Source: Lachnospiraceae bacterium (GTDB lineage Bacteria > Bacillota > Clostridia > Lachnospirales > Lachnospiraceae). From it: a stretch of DNA of 59,719 bases. The position numbers were made by a program, and so were the translations under genes. Of the stretch, positions 43,501 through 52,925 are shown one piece after another. The stretch lies in contig JAIKYA010000094.1 of the NCBI GenBank assembly GCA_024683645.1, positions 1-59,719 on the forward strand, read 5' to 3'. Numbering within the stretch: the stretch's first letter is position 1; every line of letters starts with the position of its first letter. The notes beneath the pieces are model-generated. The model saw only the letters and a list, made by a program, of their open reading frames with translations. It did not search any database and was not told where the DNA came from.

Positions 43501-45955
43501 GGAATCCATAAGTATCGATGAGAATGATAATAACACACTCATCTTTTCGGTTAACAATGTGGAAGCAGACAGTAGCGGAAAGATCAAATTCAGTGTATCG
43601 GAATCTGAACTCTATACAGAAAACGGGACGGGAGCACTGATGGTTACAGCACTCGCAGCAGGAAAAAGCGTAACAGGGCTATTAGCAGCCGGAGATAATA
43701 TTTTGGACGGCGTACTGGCCATGACCTACGGTGATGAAAATGTTGAAGTGCGTTTTACTGCTGCAACACCGGGAGAGTCTCCTGCATGGACATGTACCCC
43801 GCACACCGGATGTGTTGAAGTGACATCAAACGGAGCAACAACGGGCGTGTTTAAACTGAAACCGAAGAAGGTGGGCAGATCTTATATAACAGTTACATAT
43901 TCCTCGTCTACCGGCATAGGTAATATTACGGTTCCGGTATCGATAGCGGCAAAACAGATAACAGCGATACAGGCGGTAAAAAACAAGGTTTATGACGGCA
44001 ACGTGACTGCGGAAGTTCAGGGGGCCGCGAGCCTGAGCGGTGTGGTGGACGGAGATGATGTTTCGGTCACACTCGGAACACCGTATTTCGAAGATAAAGA
44101 TGTCGGAACGGATAAGAATGTGATATTTGACAGCGCTATACTGACCGGTGTCGATGCTTCCAAATACCGTGTAAGCACCTCTGTAACGTCAAAGGCGGAT
44201 ATCACTCCTGCGGAAGTGAACGCGTATGTCAGTGCCCATAACAGAAGTTATGAAAAGGATAAGCTCGATGTTGAACTCACAGGCGGGGCTGTGGCCGGCG
44301 CCCTTGGCGATGACAGGGTGACGGTTGATGTAAGCACAGCTGCGGCCGTCATGGATGATGCCAATGCAGGGAATGATAAGAATGTTACCGTCAGCGGAGT
44401 GAAGCTATCCGGTGCGGATGCCGGCAATTATACTCTGGCAGCGCAGCCGACAGGAGTAAAGGTGAATATCAGCAAAGCAATCTGGGCTGATAACAAAGCA
44501 CAGATGACGGTAAAAGCCGGCGAGAACAGTGAGCTTGATCTGACAGACTATATCGCTCCGGGAGTGGTGCTGGATGAGCCTTTTGTCAGTTCGGGAAGGC
44601 ATCTGCTTAAAGCCTCACCGACCGTCATAGGCACAAAGCTTAATTTCTGTTTTAAGGAGGGTGTGCGGGACGATTCCTGTGCTAAAGTGATCGTCTCTGC
44701 AAATGCTGCGACAAACTACAGTGATTATGAGATAGAGATAAATCTGTGGGCAGAGCACAAACACAGGGTGGTTGCTGTGCCGGCAAAGGCAGCCACTTGT
44801 ACGGAAGCGGGCAATATCGCATATTACCGCTGCAAGGTCTGCGGGGAGCTTTATTCCGATGAAGCGGGAACAAATGTGATAACTGCAGGATCGACAGTTA
44901 TCGCGGCACTTGGACACTCCTTTGGAGAATGGAAAGTAACAAAGGAAGCAACCACGAAGGAAGAGGGGATAAAGACCAGAACCTGTACAAGATGCGGAGA
45001 GACAGAGACGATGCCCATATCGAAGAGTACGCAAGACCCGAATGAGAACCCGCAGGATGATCCGCAGAATGTGCCGGCTCATCAGCATACTCTGGTACAT
45101 CATGCCCGCATTGAGGCTACCGAGGAGGCAGAGGGCAGCATAGAGTACTGGGAGTGCAGTGAGTGTAAGAAACTGTTTGCAGACGAGGCGGCAACAAAGG
45201 AGATAACGGCAGCGGATATCGTTATAGCAAAGCTTATACCGCCCACAAAGATTCTTCTGAATCCGGAGCCGCTTAAAGTCATGGAAACGATCGGGGACGG
45301 GCCGGTAACAATAGAAACAAGTGTAAGCTATCCCAAGGCCGTGACCTGGACGGGCTCTAAGATCACGAAGGGGCAGCTGGCGGTGCTTGCTGTGGATGGC
45401 GAGATGGCTAAAGTTGCGATCAGCGGTCTTAACGAGGCTGTTAAGACGATGAAGCCCGGAACTGATGTATCCAAACTTATAAAGATAAGCTACAGCATAA
45501 GCAAGGAGAAGGAAGTGAGCAGCGGAAAGGCTTACTTTACCGTGAAGCTGTCGCTTAAGAGCAGTGCGCTAAAGAAAGCAGGGATCAAAGGGGCTGATAA
45601 GAAAGCGCTGCAGCAGCTGGTGAAGAAGCTGAATGAGCAGCTGAAGAATACAAAATACACATTCGATATAGTGCCGTTAAGGCTTAAGGACTGCGAAAGC
45701 ATAAGCATCAAGGCGAAGTTTAAGAACGGAGCTCTGCAGGTAAATGAGGATGGCAGCCTTAAAGGGCTTAAGTCGCTGAAGATCAAAGTAAAGATCGCCG
45801 GGGTGAGGAAGACCAGGACATTCAGTTTTACGGCGAAGAAAGCTGCGAAGGAGTTTGGGATAAAGACTGCGGATGCTGCAGCACTGACAGTGGATATCAC
45901 AGCTACAGGAAAACATTTTGAGGGAGAGAGAAAGACTATCCCGGTAACAAAATAA
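40541..45955 (+). CDS. Very large modular surface protein (beta-helix/Ig-like, YDG/MBG domains), probably disrupted
   Basis: An 1,804-residue open frame without its own export signal. Residues 1-560 carry repeated Gly- and Ser-rich segments (LTVTGGSLDAEGGRG, IEGGEIYAGAFGATIRN) like carbohydrate-binding or beta-helix adhesins. An MBG-like Ig domain lies at about 687-765, two YDG domains at about 1140-1310 (KNKVYDGNVTAEV, DASKYRV, GADAGNYTL), two Cys-rich blocks at about 1405-1570 (YYRCKVCGELYSDEAGT, RTCTRCGETE, YWECSECKKLFADEA) and a Lys-rich C-terminal domain shared with the relic at 4466-6075. No LPxTG or SLH anchor is seen. GTG at 40541 has no good ribosome site; the true start is ATG 40364, blocked by a TAA at 40508. 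Either a pseudogene, a readthrough case or a sequencing error. Confidence 0.8.
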   Translation: MRAEGELYVGGEALAEGVSASEGKVRHLEGNVLELNGYSYEGSGYVNGNKAYGIYAEGDWTFVLDGDNSIALTGDEVEESYGIHVSGKLTIVNAKDGDEDVPGSLSVTAGASYHKNAGIYANEMELSAAGSRAVNINANGGTLTADGEEDYTQIIGIYAVNSYVQESGTVIAKGGTPKKTGSNSRTIQSYGLRSDKLTVTGGSLDAEGGRGIIEHGYVIGTGIYQSDKLKAAVFADCTVTARSGDGRANAGDASSAIECEGEICVKKGAKISATASVTTSDVAYGLGAGPARIEGGEIYAGAFGATIRNTAFIADDIVIAKGSNAVIEAEAGAAILQEDSMVMIYSEGINTNTIQIEEDSGATVTATAATGDKADARAFALQMRGSGSVIKSGNITATATAGNSRNGSVIGMYCFGGADIRGGKLVCTANGINFSSAGIAQGASAAGGINISGGEVTAVADLKGQTAKRKEESPNQCLACGIYIESGITGYVTGGKLTARGGDLAVYNYGGGRMFNGAVLYASEDFTGRDEKLLPVSAYDIHRGSNQLSAYKYIRSEAGVAAAPACEDVDMVQRYNKTDLSVDLSDTFPADAGIVRYVTNAVDSRDLGIYEPVITDEDGNPTENTTVSDVYIDQETGILTATIDATPESAGDIITFPVSVRSSKYATVLRNVIVTISDKDGGVLSNMSQQSICYGETLPAPVYTKPDAEGTESFRYSGTLDDGTEYPLSATAPDQAGHYTVKVTYETADTRYIGKADFVINPLDIADAVVTLAAEQNEYDGTEKPVLIESVKIGDLALIKDADYEISSGGTATEIENTLAVITALGNNYTGTKSFTWHLKKLIPQLTDFVLPGSAGHDFEYDYTGEAINIPAPVPAVNGMGKVTMRYKLRDSEEEPGVTAPTLPGTYLLYFDVAEGSRYKAKQGFEFGNLRKLVIKKLPYPGNTRLICYVESGRAQTGVRVTLPEPPGGGRYSLAETQNMLAGVIVPESISIDENDNNTLIFSVNNVEADSSGKIKFSVSESELYTENGTGALMVTALAAGKSVTGLLAAGDNILDGVLAMTYGDENVEVRFTAATPGESPAWTCTPHTGCVEVTSNGATTGVFKLKPKKVGRSYITVTYSSSTGIGNITVPVSIAAKQITAIQAVKNKVYDGNVTAEVQGAASLSGVVDGDDVSVTLGTPYFEDKDVGTDKNVIFDSAILTGVDASKYRVSTSVTSKADITPAEVNAYVSAHNRSYEKDKLDVELTGGAVAGALGDDRVTVDVSTAAAVMDDANAGNDKNVTVSGVKLSGADAGNYTLAAQPTGVKVNISKAIWADNKAQMTVKAGENSELDLTDYIAPGVVLDEPFVSSGRHLLKASPTVIGTKLNFCFKEGVRDDSCAKVIVSANAATNYSDYEIEINLWAEHKHRVVAVPAKAATCTEAGNIAYYRCKVCGELYSDEAGTNVITAGSTVIAALGHSFGEWKVTKEATTKEEGIKTRTCTRCGETETMPISKSTQDPNENPQDDPQNVPAHQHTLVHHARIEATEEAEGSIEYWECSECKKLFADEAATKEITAADIVIAKLIPPTKILLNPEPLKVMETIGDGPVTIETSVSYPKAVTWTGSKITKGQLAVLAVDGEMAKVAISGLNEAVKTMKPGTDVSKLIKISYSISKEKEVSSGKAYFTVKLSLKSSALKKAGIKGADKKALQQLVKKLNEQLKNTKYTFDIVPLRLKDCESISIKAKFKNGALQVNEDGSLKGLKSLKIKVKIAGVRKTRTFSFTAKKAAKEFGIKTADAAALTVDITATGKHFEGERKTIPVTK

Positions 45956-45965
45956 GACAAAAGGA

Positions 45966-45982
45966 GCGTCCCCGTGTCCTCA
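45966..45982. repeat. Partial copy of the dispersed GGGGACG repeat
   Basis: GCGTCCCCGTGTCCTCA, directly after the surface-protein stop, is shared over 16 bases with the element at 7634-7662. Confidence 0.6.
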
Positions 45983-46061
45983 TAAAAAACTGATGACAGC
46001 TGCGGGGTGATGTGTTAATGTATACAGGTAGACATAACTTGGAAAAAAGGAGACAAAGAAA

Positions 46062-47375
46062 ATGTGGGCTTATGAAAGTGTGTTTTATCAGATCTACCCC
46101 CTGGGATTCTGCGGGGTGCCGTTTGAGAATGACGGAGTTGCACAGTCCCGGATACTGAAAGTCATCGACTGGATCCCTCATATCAAGAAGGTCGGCGCAA
46201 ATGCCATATACTTTTCGCCGGTATTCGAGTCGGATACGCATGGCTACAACACGAGGGATTATACAAAGATAGATACGAGGCTCGGAAGCAATGAAGACTT
46301 CAAGAAGGTCTGCGATGAGCTTCACAAAGAAGGCATAAAGGTAGTGCTGGACGGCGTGTTCAACCATGTCGGCCGCGGTTTCTGGGCATTTCAGGATGTG
46401 CTGAAGAACAGGGAGAATTCGCCCTATGTGAGCTGGTTTGCGCGCATAGATTTCGGCGGAAACTCAAACTATAACGACGGTCTGTGGTATGAGGGCTGGG
46501 AAGGCAATTACGACCTGGTAAAGCTGAACCTGCACAATGAAGACGTGATACAGCATATCTTTTCTGCAGTGGACGGCTGGATAAAGGAATTCGACATAGA
46601 CGGTATCAGACTGGATGTGGCATACTGTCTGGATCATGAGTTCCTGCGCCGCCTCAGAGAATTTACCGATTCGAAGAAAGAGGACTTCTTCCTTCTGGGT
46701 GAGGTGCTCCACGGTGAATACGGCAGGATGCTCGAGCAGATGCACATCCATTCGCTCACCAACTATCAGTGCTACAAGGGCATACATTCGGCCTTTAATT
46801 CAAGCAATATGTTCGAGATAGTGCATTCGCTGCTCAGGCTCTTCGGCCCGGAAGACTGGACGGTCTGCCGCGGTGCCCATCTGCTTTCCTTTGCGGACAA
46901 CCATGATGTGAGCCGCATTGCATCCATCATACAGGATGAGAAGTGTCTGCCTCTCGTATATGCCATGGTTTACGGCATGCCGGGCATCCCCTGTGTATAC
47001 TACGGCAGTGAGTGGGGAACTAAGGCTGATAAGAGTCAGGGCGATCCGGCACTCAGGGCCTGCTTTGAAAAGCCCGAATGGAATGAGCTCACCGACTGGA
47101 TCGCAAAGCTCTCCGAGGCAAAGAAGAACAGTAAGGCGCTTAACTACGGCGGTATGAGAAGCGTACTGCTGCAGAATAAGCAGTGCATCTTTGAGAGAAA
47201 ATGCGATGATGAGAGGGTGCTCGTGGCCATCAACATGGACTCGGCGCCGTTCATGGCTCATTTCGATGCCGGCTGCGGCCAGGCCGTGGATCTGATCAGC
47301 GGAGATCTCCATGATTTCGGGGGCGGCAGCGAACTGCCTCCTTACAGTGCGGCTTTCTGGAAAATGGAAAGATGA
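46062..47375 (+). CDS. GH13 alpha-amylase-family glycosidase
   Basis: A 437-residue intracellular GH13 enzyme (no signal peptide). The four conserved regions are present: DGVFNHVG (I), GIRLDVAYC (II, nucleophile Asp), FLLGEVLHG (III, acid/base Glu) and FADNHDVSR (IV). The compact barrel and short C-terminal domain resemble cytosolic maltodextrin glucosidases or neopullulanase-like enzymes that act on alpha-1,4-glucans. The ATG at 46062 follows AAGGAG. It overlaps the next membrane protein by four bases (ATGA), and a HAD sugar-phosphatase-like gene follows. This might form a small maltodextrin-use unit, though that is inference. Confidence 0.9.
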   Translation: MWAYESVFYQIYPLGFCGVPFENDGVAQSRILKVIDWIPHIKKVGANAIYFSPVFESDTHGYNTRDYTKIDTRLGSNEDFKKVCDELHKEGIKVVLDGVFNHVGRGFWAFQDVLKNRENSPYVSWFARIDFGGNSNYNDGLWYEGWEGNYDLVKLNLHNEDVIQHIFSAVDGWIKEFDIDGIRLDVAYCLDHEFLRRLREFTDSKKEDFFLLGEVLHGEYGRMLEQMHIHSLTNYQCYKGIHSAFNSSNMFEIVHSLLRLFGPEDWTVCRGAHLLSFADNHDVSRIASIIQDEKCLPLVYAMVYGMPGIPCVYYGSEWGTKADKSQGDPALRACFEKPEWNELTDWIAKLSEAKKNSKALNYGGMRSVLLQNKQCIFERKCDDERVLVAINMDSAPFMAHFDAGCGQAVDLISGDLHDFGGGSELPPYSAAFWKMER

Positions 47376-48046
47376 ACCGCAAAAGGCGAAGACGTATAAA
47401 AAGGATCGTACTCAATCTCCTCTTCCTGCTGATCATCGCAGGAGGGGGAGTTATTGCTTTACTCTTCTATAAAAAGAGCCGTCCGCTGCCCGAAAGCTTT
47501 ATCCCGGGACAGTACAGCGGGATGGCAGATATCTCGGCACAGGCCGCATCAAAAGGACAGGAATGGTTAAACGGCGCCTTTATGGGGGAAGATATCGATA
47601 TGGCAGCGGCGCTCGGAGAGCTTGGCTTAAGGCTTGAGCTGAACATGCAAAGCGACGGAAGCTACAGCATAACCCTCAGTGAAGAGAGTGTGAAAGAAGC
47701 GGATGGACAGGCGAGAGCCACACTCTCCGACGCCTTCTGTGATCTGGCGGCCCTGCGGCTTAAGGCTGCCGGAGAAGGGGAGTATGACCGCGAAAGCGCA
47801 AGGGCAAGATGCGCGGAAAAGCTGGGAATGAGCCTTGAGGATTATCTGAAAGACTACGGGCCCGTAATGGTAGAAGATGCGGCAGGACTGAAGGCAGAGT
47901 ATGAGAAGGCCGGAAGCTGGGAAGTAAAGGAGGGCGTGCTGTATATGGACGGACAGGCGCAGAGCTCATATGCTGCTTCGGCGGATATGTTTGTATATGA
48001 TCCCGGAAACAAAACGGCGGTGAAGGTATGGAAAAAGATAAAGTGA
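47372..48046 (+). CDS. Membrane-anchored protein of unknown function
   Basis: A 224-residue protein with a strongly basic start (MNRKRRRRIKR), one membrane helix at about residues 12-33 and a long extracytoplasmic part. The segments SGMADISAQAASKGQEWL and GSYSITLSEES suggest a compact domain, but I recognise no family. The start overlaps the GH13 stop as ATGA and the end overlaps the HAD gene by 19 bases, so the three are translationally coupled. Confidence 0.75.
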   Translation: MNRKRRRRIKRIVLNLLFLLIIAGGGVIALLFYKKSRPLPESFIPGQYSGMADISAQAASKGQEWLNGAFMGEDIDMAAALGELGLRLELNMQSDGSYSITLSEESVKEADGQARATLSDAFCDLAALRLKAAGEGEYDRESARARCAEKLGMSLEDYLKDYGPVMVEDAAGLKAEYEKAGSWEVKEGVLYMDGQAQSSYAASADMFVYDPGNKTAVKVWKKIK

Positions 48047-48684
48047 TATTTTTTGACCTGGACGGGGTACTGATAGACACGGAGCCCCTGTACTCGAGAT
48101 TCTGGATGGAAGCCATGAAGGCAGCGGGGCATGATATGAGCCGTGAGGATTCGCTTAAGATGCGCAGCCTTGACCGGGAGCTGGCGAGGGATTTCCTCAG
48201 GAAAACTTACTACGAGGATGATTATGACCGCATCAGGGAGCTCAGGAAAAGCCTGATGGAGGCCTACAGGAAGGATCATCCCATAAAGACCAAGGCGGGC
48301 GCAAAGGAGATCATAGAGCGCCTGGATCGCGAGGGCATTGACTGGTATATCGTAACAGCATCACCGCTGTCACGTATAAACAGATACTCCGAAGATACGG
48401 GTCTCAGATTTCCCGAAGAAAAGCTGATATCTACCAAGACAGTGGAGCGGGGAAAGCCATACCCCGACGTGTATCTGAAAGCCTGTGAGACCGCGGGTGT
48501 GGAAGCGGCCGGAAATATCGCCGTTGAAGATTCGCCGAACGGCGTAAGGAGTGCAAAAGCGGCAGGACTGACGACGGTATTCATCCCGGATCTGACACAG
48601 CCCGACGAAGACGATATGAAGTATTGCGATCATGTGATCGCGGAACTCGGAGGATTATGGGACATAATATTTTCAAAAGACTGA
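48028..48684 (+). CDS. HAD-superfamily hydrolase, beta-phosphoglucomutase-like
   Basis: A 218-residue HAD protein. Motif I is IFFDLDGVLIDTEPLYS (nucleophile and acid Asp), motif II is the ITAS-type YIVTASPLSRI, motif III includes the conserved Lys of VERGKPYPDVYL, and motif IV is VEDSPNGVRSAKAAGL. The helical cap after motif I places it with phosphoglycolate phosphatases and beta-phosphoglucomutases. Next to a GH13 enzyme, a sugar-phosphate substrate is likely, but sequence does not fix it. It overlaps both neighbours. Confidence 0.88.
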   Translation: MEKDKVIFFDLDGVLIDTEPLYSRFWMEAMKAAGHDMSREDSLKMRSLDRELARDFLRKTYYEDDYDRIRELRKSLMEAYRKDHPIKTKAGAKEIIERLDREGIDWYIVTASPLSRINRYSEDTGLRFPEEKLISTKTVERGKPYPDVYLKACETAGVEAAGNIAVEDSPNGVRSAKAAGLTTVFIPDLTQPDEDDMKYCDHVIAELGGLWDIIFSKD

Positions 48685-50105
48685 CGGCAGCGATCCTGTG
48701 CGTCTGCCTTATCCTTCCGGCTATAACGGCAAGGGCGGATAATCATGCCATCATAGAGAACCTTCCGGTATATACGGACGGGCAGCTTTGTGACGGCGTG
48801 ATAAAGACCCTTCACTACGCTTATGCCTTCAACAGATATGTTTCACTGAGAGATATGGGCAGAGCCATGAACGGCAGCGGCAAAAGCTTTAATGTAAGCT
48901 ATGCCGGCGATACCTTCGACATAAAGTCCGGTGAGGCTTATAATGCCCGCGGCGGCGAAGGGGAAGCCTTTACGAGCGCAGGCGGGGCGGAGGATCCGTA
49001 TAAGACCGGCGGTCTTAAGAACAGTCTGCTTTCAAGAAACGGCGAAGCTTTGAAATATTCCTGTTTTACCGGGAAAAACGGCAGCGGAGTGCAGGATGTG
49101 TTCGTAAGCATAGCAGATCTGGCGATGATACTTGACTGCAATATGTGGTTTGAAGAGGGTAAGCTGTATATAGACAGCAGCAGTCCTTTTACAGTGGATA
49201 TGGAGAGGCTTTCGCAGGAAGGTTTTTACAGTGAGGTGGCGGGGGCAATCGCCGGTGATGTCACGGACGGCGAGATATTTGCAAGCTACCGCGAGGATCT
49301 GCCGGTAGCCATAGCCAGCACGACCAAGCTGATGAGCTATCTGCTGGTGATGGAGGAGATATCCGCCGGCCGGCTCTCACTTGATGAGCAGGTGAACATC
49401 CCTGCCGAAGCAGACGCCCTGTCAAAGACCTCGGACGGCGTCATCGCCATGACAGAGGGAGAGACCGCCACAGTGCGCGATCTGGTCACGGGGGCGCTCC
49501 TTCCATCCAGTAATGAGTGTGTACTTACACTGGCGGTGCGAGTGGCCGGAAGCGAGGCGGCCTTTGTAGAGAAGATGAACAAAAAAGCTGCGGAGCTCGG
49601 GCTTTCCGACGGCTGCCGCTTCTATAACTGCCACGGTCTGCCGGTCTTTACGAATACCCTGGCAGCTACCAAGATGCAGAACACCATGAGCGCAGCGGAT
49701 ATGTTTAAGCTGGTGAGCCATATACTTGCCGTCTACCCGCAGATCACCGACATTACCTCTCAAAAGACCGCAAGGCTCGAAAGCTTTTCGAGGGAGGTGA
49801 AGAATACCAATCCCGTGCTCTACGACCTGCCCGAATGCGTGGGCTTAAAGACCGGCACCACCTACGCAGCGGGAGCCTGCCTGGTCTCGGCGGCGAGAGT
49901 TGCGGACAGTGCGGGAACGGAGCACACGGTGGTAGCGGTGGAATTCGGCGCCGAGGACTCCACTATCAGATGCACTTTATCAGAAATATTACTCCGCTAT
50001 GGCATGCAGAGAGTAAGAGGAAACGCCGTGGAGAGTCCTTCCTCAGCCGGAAGCACTGAGATGCCCCGCGATGCAGAAAGTCTTATACGGCTAATATTAC
50101 AGTAA
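48657..50105 (+). CDS. D-alanyl-D-alanine carboxypeptidase (S11), with N-terminal copper-amine-oxidase-like domain
   Basis: A 482-residue secreted penicillin-binding protein of the DacA type. A signal peptide ends near residue 25 (ITARADNH). Residues about 28-180 resemble the beta-rich Cu-amine-oxidase N-terminal module often found in Clostridial wall proteins. The catalytic domain has SxxK in IASTTKLMSY, SxN in LLPSSNECV and KTG in VGLKTGTTYAAG. It trims the terminal D-Ala of peptidoglycan stems. ATG at 48657 follows CGGAGG and is chosen over the upstream frame start because it opens directly on the signal peptide. It overlaps the HAD gene by 28 bases. No C-terminal membrane anchor is visible. 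Confidence 0.9.
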   Translation: MGHNIFKRLTAAILCVCLILPAITARADNHAIIENLPVYTDGQLCDGVIKTLHYAYAFNRYVSLRDMGRAMNGSGKSFNVSYAGDTFDIKSGEAYNARGGEGEAFTSAGGAEDPYKTGGLKNSLLSRNGEALKYSCFTGKNGSGVQDVFVSIADLAMILDCNMWFEEGKLYIDSSSPFTVDMERLSQEGFYSEVAGAIAGDVTDGEIFASYREDLPVAIASTTKLMSYLLVMEEISAGRLSLDEQVNIPAEADALSKTSDGVIAMTEGETATVRDLVTGALLPSSNECVLTLAVRVAGSEAAFVEKMNKKAAELGLSDGCRFYNCHGLPVFTNTLAATKMQNTMSAADMFKLVSHILAVYPQITDITSQKTARLESFSREVKNTNPVLYDLPECVGLKTGTTYAAGACLVSAARVADSAGTEHTVVAVEFGAEDSTIRCTLSEILLRYGMQRVRGNAVESPSSAGSTEMPRDAESLIRLILQ

Positions 50106-50106
50106 C

Positions 50107-50137
50107 CTTACGTCCTGACATATATGTCAGACGTAAG
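50107..50137. repeat. Near-perfect palindrome between dacA-like gene and valS
   Basis: CTTACGT and ACGTAAG flank the perfect 16-bp palindrome CTGACATATATGTCAG, with one unpaired C. It starts two bases after the carboxypeptidase stop. There is no T-run, so it is either a weak hairpin protecting mRNA or a protein-binding site. Confidence 0.7.
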
Positions 50138-50166
50138 ACAAGCCGTAAGATAAAGCTAATAAACAA

Positions 50167-50195
50167 TAGACAAACCCGCTTTTTTGTGTTAACAT
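50167..50195 (+). promoter_or_regulatory. Probable valS promoter
   Basis: TAGACA (50167-50172) and TAACAT (50190-50195) are 17 bases apart. The -10 overlaps a GTTAACATAAAT motif like those in the array at 37106-37473. No T-box leader is present, although many Firmicute valS genes have one. Confidence 0.5.
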
Positions 50196-50233
50196 AAATG
50201 ACCGCATATATTTAAGAAAAACGGAGAATGATC

Positions 50234-52894
50234 ATGAGAGAACTGGCAAAAACATATGACCCTAAGGGCCTGGAGGACAGATTATATCAGAAATGGGTGG
50301 AAAAGAACTATTTCCACGCAGAGGTGGATGAGAGCAAAAAGCCTTTTACCATTGTGATCCCGCCCCCCAACATCACGGGACAGCTGCATATGGGACATGC
50401 GCTGGATGAGACCATGCAGGACATACTCATACGTTTCAAGCGTATGCAGGGCTATAATGCGCTCTGGCAGCCGGGGACAGATCATGCTTCGATAGCAACG
50501 GAAGTAAGGATCATAAATACTCTCAAAGAAGAAGGCATCACGAAGGAGGACCTCGGAAGAGAAGGCTTCCTTGAGAGAGCCTGGGCCTGGAAGAAAGAAT
50601 ACGGCGGACGCATAGTGAACCAGCTCAAGAAACTGGGATCTTCCTGTGACTGGCAGAGAGAGCGTTTCACTATGGATGAAGGCTGCAATAAAGCCGTCAA
50701 CGAAGTATTCGTGCGCATGTATGAAAAAGGCTGGATCTACAAGGGCTCCAGGATCATCAACTGGTGCCCGGTATGTAATACCTCCATTTCAGATGCGGAA
50801 GTTAACTATGAAGAGCAGGCCGGACATTTCTGGCATATAAAATATCCCATCTTAAACGATGACGATACCGAGAGCGGAGAATATCTGATCTTTGCGACCA
50901 CACGTCCCGAGACGATGCTCGGTGATACGGCTGTGGCAGTTCATCCCGAGGACGAGCGCTATAAGCATCTGGTGGGCAAAAACCTCATGCTGCCGCTCAT
51001 GAACAGAAAGATCCCCGTGGTAGCGGACGAATATGTTGACCGCGAGTTCGGCACCGGCGTTGTTAAGATCACTCCGGGCCATGACCCTAACGACTTTGAG
51101 GTAGGAAAGCGTCACAACCTGCCCATAATCAATATCTTAAACGACAATGCGACCATCAATGAAAACGGCGGAAAATATGCCGGAATGGACCGCTATGAGG
51201 CAAGAGCAGCCATAGTCAAAGAGCTTGACGGTATGGGACTGCTTGTTAAGATCGAAGACCATGTACATAACGTAGGTACGCATGACCGCTGCAAGACTAC
51301 CGTGGAGCCCATGGTGAAGGCGCAGTGGTTCGTTAAGATGGACGAGCTGATAAAGCCCGCCCAGAAGGCTGTAAGGGAGGGCGAGATAAGGCTTGTTCCC
51401 GAGAACCTGCAGAAAACCTATTTCAACTGGACCGACAATATCAAGGACTGGTGTATCTCCAGGCAGCTGTGGTGGGGGCACAGGATCCCGGCATATTACT
51501 GCCCCGAATGCGGCGAGACCGTGGTTGCAAGGACCGCTCCGGACAAGTGCCCGAAGTGCGGATGCGAAAAGCTCAGCCAGGATCCCGATACCCTGGATAC
51601 TTGGTTTTCATCGGCACTCTGGCCTTTCTCGACCCTGGGCTGGCCGGAGGAGACCCCTGAACTTAAGTATTTCTATCCTACGGACGTACTCGTTACAGGC
51701 TACGATATCATCTTCTTCTGGGTAATAAGGATGATATTCTCCGGTTATGAGCAGATGGGAGAGAGGCCTTTCCATACCGTGCTCTTCCACGGTCTGGTTC
51801 GTGATGACCAGGGCAGGAAGATGAGCAAGTCACTGGGCAACGGTATCGATCCGCTGGAGATCATCGACAAATACGGCGCAGATGCGCTGAGGCTTACGCT
51901 CGTTACCGGGAATGCGCCCGGAAACGATATGAGATTCTATATAGAGAGAGTGGAAGCCAACAGAAACTTTGCAAACAAGATATGGAATGCTTCGCGTTTC
52001 ATACTTATGAACATGCCCGAGGGCGAACTGAAGGCACCGGCTGCTTCGGAGCTTAAGCCTGCGGACAAGTGGATACTCTCCAAGGTGAACACTCTCATAA
52101 AGGATGTTACCGAGAATATGGAGAAGTATGAACTGGGAGTAGCTGTCCAGAAGATATATGATTTCATCTGGGATGAGTTCTGCGACTGGTACATCGAAAT
52201 GGTAAAGCCCAGACTTTACGACAATGAAGATGCGGCGTCAAAAAATGCGGCTTTAAGCACTTTAAGGAGTGTGCTTATTGATGCGCTGAAGCTCCTGCAT
52301 CCCTATATGCCGTTTATTACCGAGGAGATCTTCTGCAATCTGCAGGATAAAGAAGAATCGATAATGGTATCCGACTGGCCGCTGTATACCGAAGAGCGGG
52401 CATTTACCGAAGACGAGAAGCAGATAGAGATACTCAAGGAAGCGATCAGGGGTATAAGAAATGCCAGAAGCGGCATGAACGTGCCCCCTTCAAAGAAGGC
52501 TACGGTATATGTTGTTTCCGAAAGCGAAGAGATGAGGGATGCGTTTGCCGGTAATGCAGACTTCTTTAAGACGCTGTCCTACGCTTCCGAGCTGAAACTC
52601 CAGGCAGACAGAACAGGAATAGGAGAGGATGCGGTTTCGGTAGTGATCGCGCATGCCAATATCTATATTCCTCTCGGAGAACTCGTGGATATTTCCAAGG
52701 AGCTGGAGCGCTTAAAGAAAGAGGAAGAACGTCTGCAGGGCGAGCTTAAGAGAGTCAACGGAATGCTCAGTAACGAACGCTTTATGAGCAAGGCTCCCGA
52801 AAGCAAGATCGCAGAAGAAAAGGCGAAGCTCGAGAAGTACGAGAAGATGATGGCTCAGGTTAAGGAACAGATCGCTAATTTGGAAAAACGTTGA
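50234..52894 (+). CDS. valS: Valyl-tRNA synthetase
   Basis: An 886-residue class Ia synthetase that charges tRNA-Val. The ATP motif is [15 protein letters not shown] (HIGH type), KMSKS appears in [14 protein letters not shown], the CP1 editing domain includes [20 protein letters not shown] and [17 protein letters not shown], a zinc-like Cys cluster lies at [10 protein letters not shown]...CPKCGC, and the C-terminal coiled coil ([22 protein letters not shown]) is the ValS tRNA-binding arm. Two ATGs occur; the one at 50234 is better placed after CGGAGA than the one at 50228. Start of a long gene run to the window end. Confidence 0.97.
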   Translation: MRELAKTYDPKGLEDRLYQKWVEKNYFHAEVDESKKPFTIVIPPPNITGQLHMGHALDETMQDILIRFKRMQGYNALWQPGTDHASIATEVRIINTLKEEGITKEDLGREGFLERAWAWKKEYGGRIVNQLKKLGSSCDWQRERFTMDEGCNKAVNEVFVRMYEKGWIYKGSRIINWCPVCNTSISDAEVNYEEQAGHFWHIKYPILNDDDTESGEYLIFATTRPETMLGDTAVAVHPEDERYKHLVGKNLMLPLMNRKIPVVADEYVDREFGTGVVKITPGHDPNDFEVGKRHNLPIINILNDNATINENGGKYAGMDRYEARAAIVKELDGMGLLVKIEDHVHNVGTHDRCKTTVEPMVKAQWFVKMDELIKPAQKAVREGEIRLVPENLQKTYFNWTDNIKDWCISRQLWWGHRIPAYYCPECGETVVARTAPDKCPKCGCEKLSQDPDTLDTWFSSALWPFSTLGWPEETPELKYFYPTDVLVTGYDIIFFWVIRMIFSGYEQMGERPFHTVLFHGLVRDDQGRKMSKSLGNGIDPLEIIDKYGADALRLTLVTGNAPGNDMRFYIERVEANRNFANKIWNASRFILMNMPEGELKAPAASELKPADKWILSKVNTLIKDVTENMEKYELGVAVQKIYDFIWDEFCDWYIEMVKPRLYDNEDAASKNAALSTLRSVLIDALKLLHPYMPFITEEIFCNLQDKEESIMVSDWPLYTEERAFTEDEKQIEILKEAIRGIRNARSGMNVPPSKKATVYVVSESEEMRDAFAGNADFFKTLSYASELKLQADRTGIGEDAVSVVIAHANIYIPLGELVDISKELERLKKEEERLQGELKRVNGMLSNERFMSKAPESKIAEEKAKLEKYEKMMAQVKEQIANLEKR

Positions 52895-52919
52895 TTTTTT
52901 AAAGGGTATTTTGTATAGT
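52891..52919 (+). promoter_or_regulatory. Promoter upstream of the 53-residue gene, placed for a leaderless mRNA
   Basis: TTGATT (52891-52896) and TATAGT (52914-52919) are 17 bases apart. The -10 ends six bases before the ATG at 52926, so the first transcribed base should be at the start codon. Confidence 0.6.
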
Positions 52920-52925
52920 ATTGCT

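Noticed and set aside
50106-50233. T-box leader for valS.
   Set aside because: The gap is about 120 bases and lacks the T-box sequence and a specifier stem.
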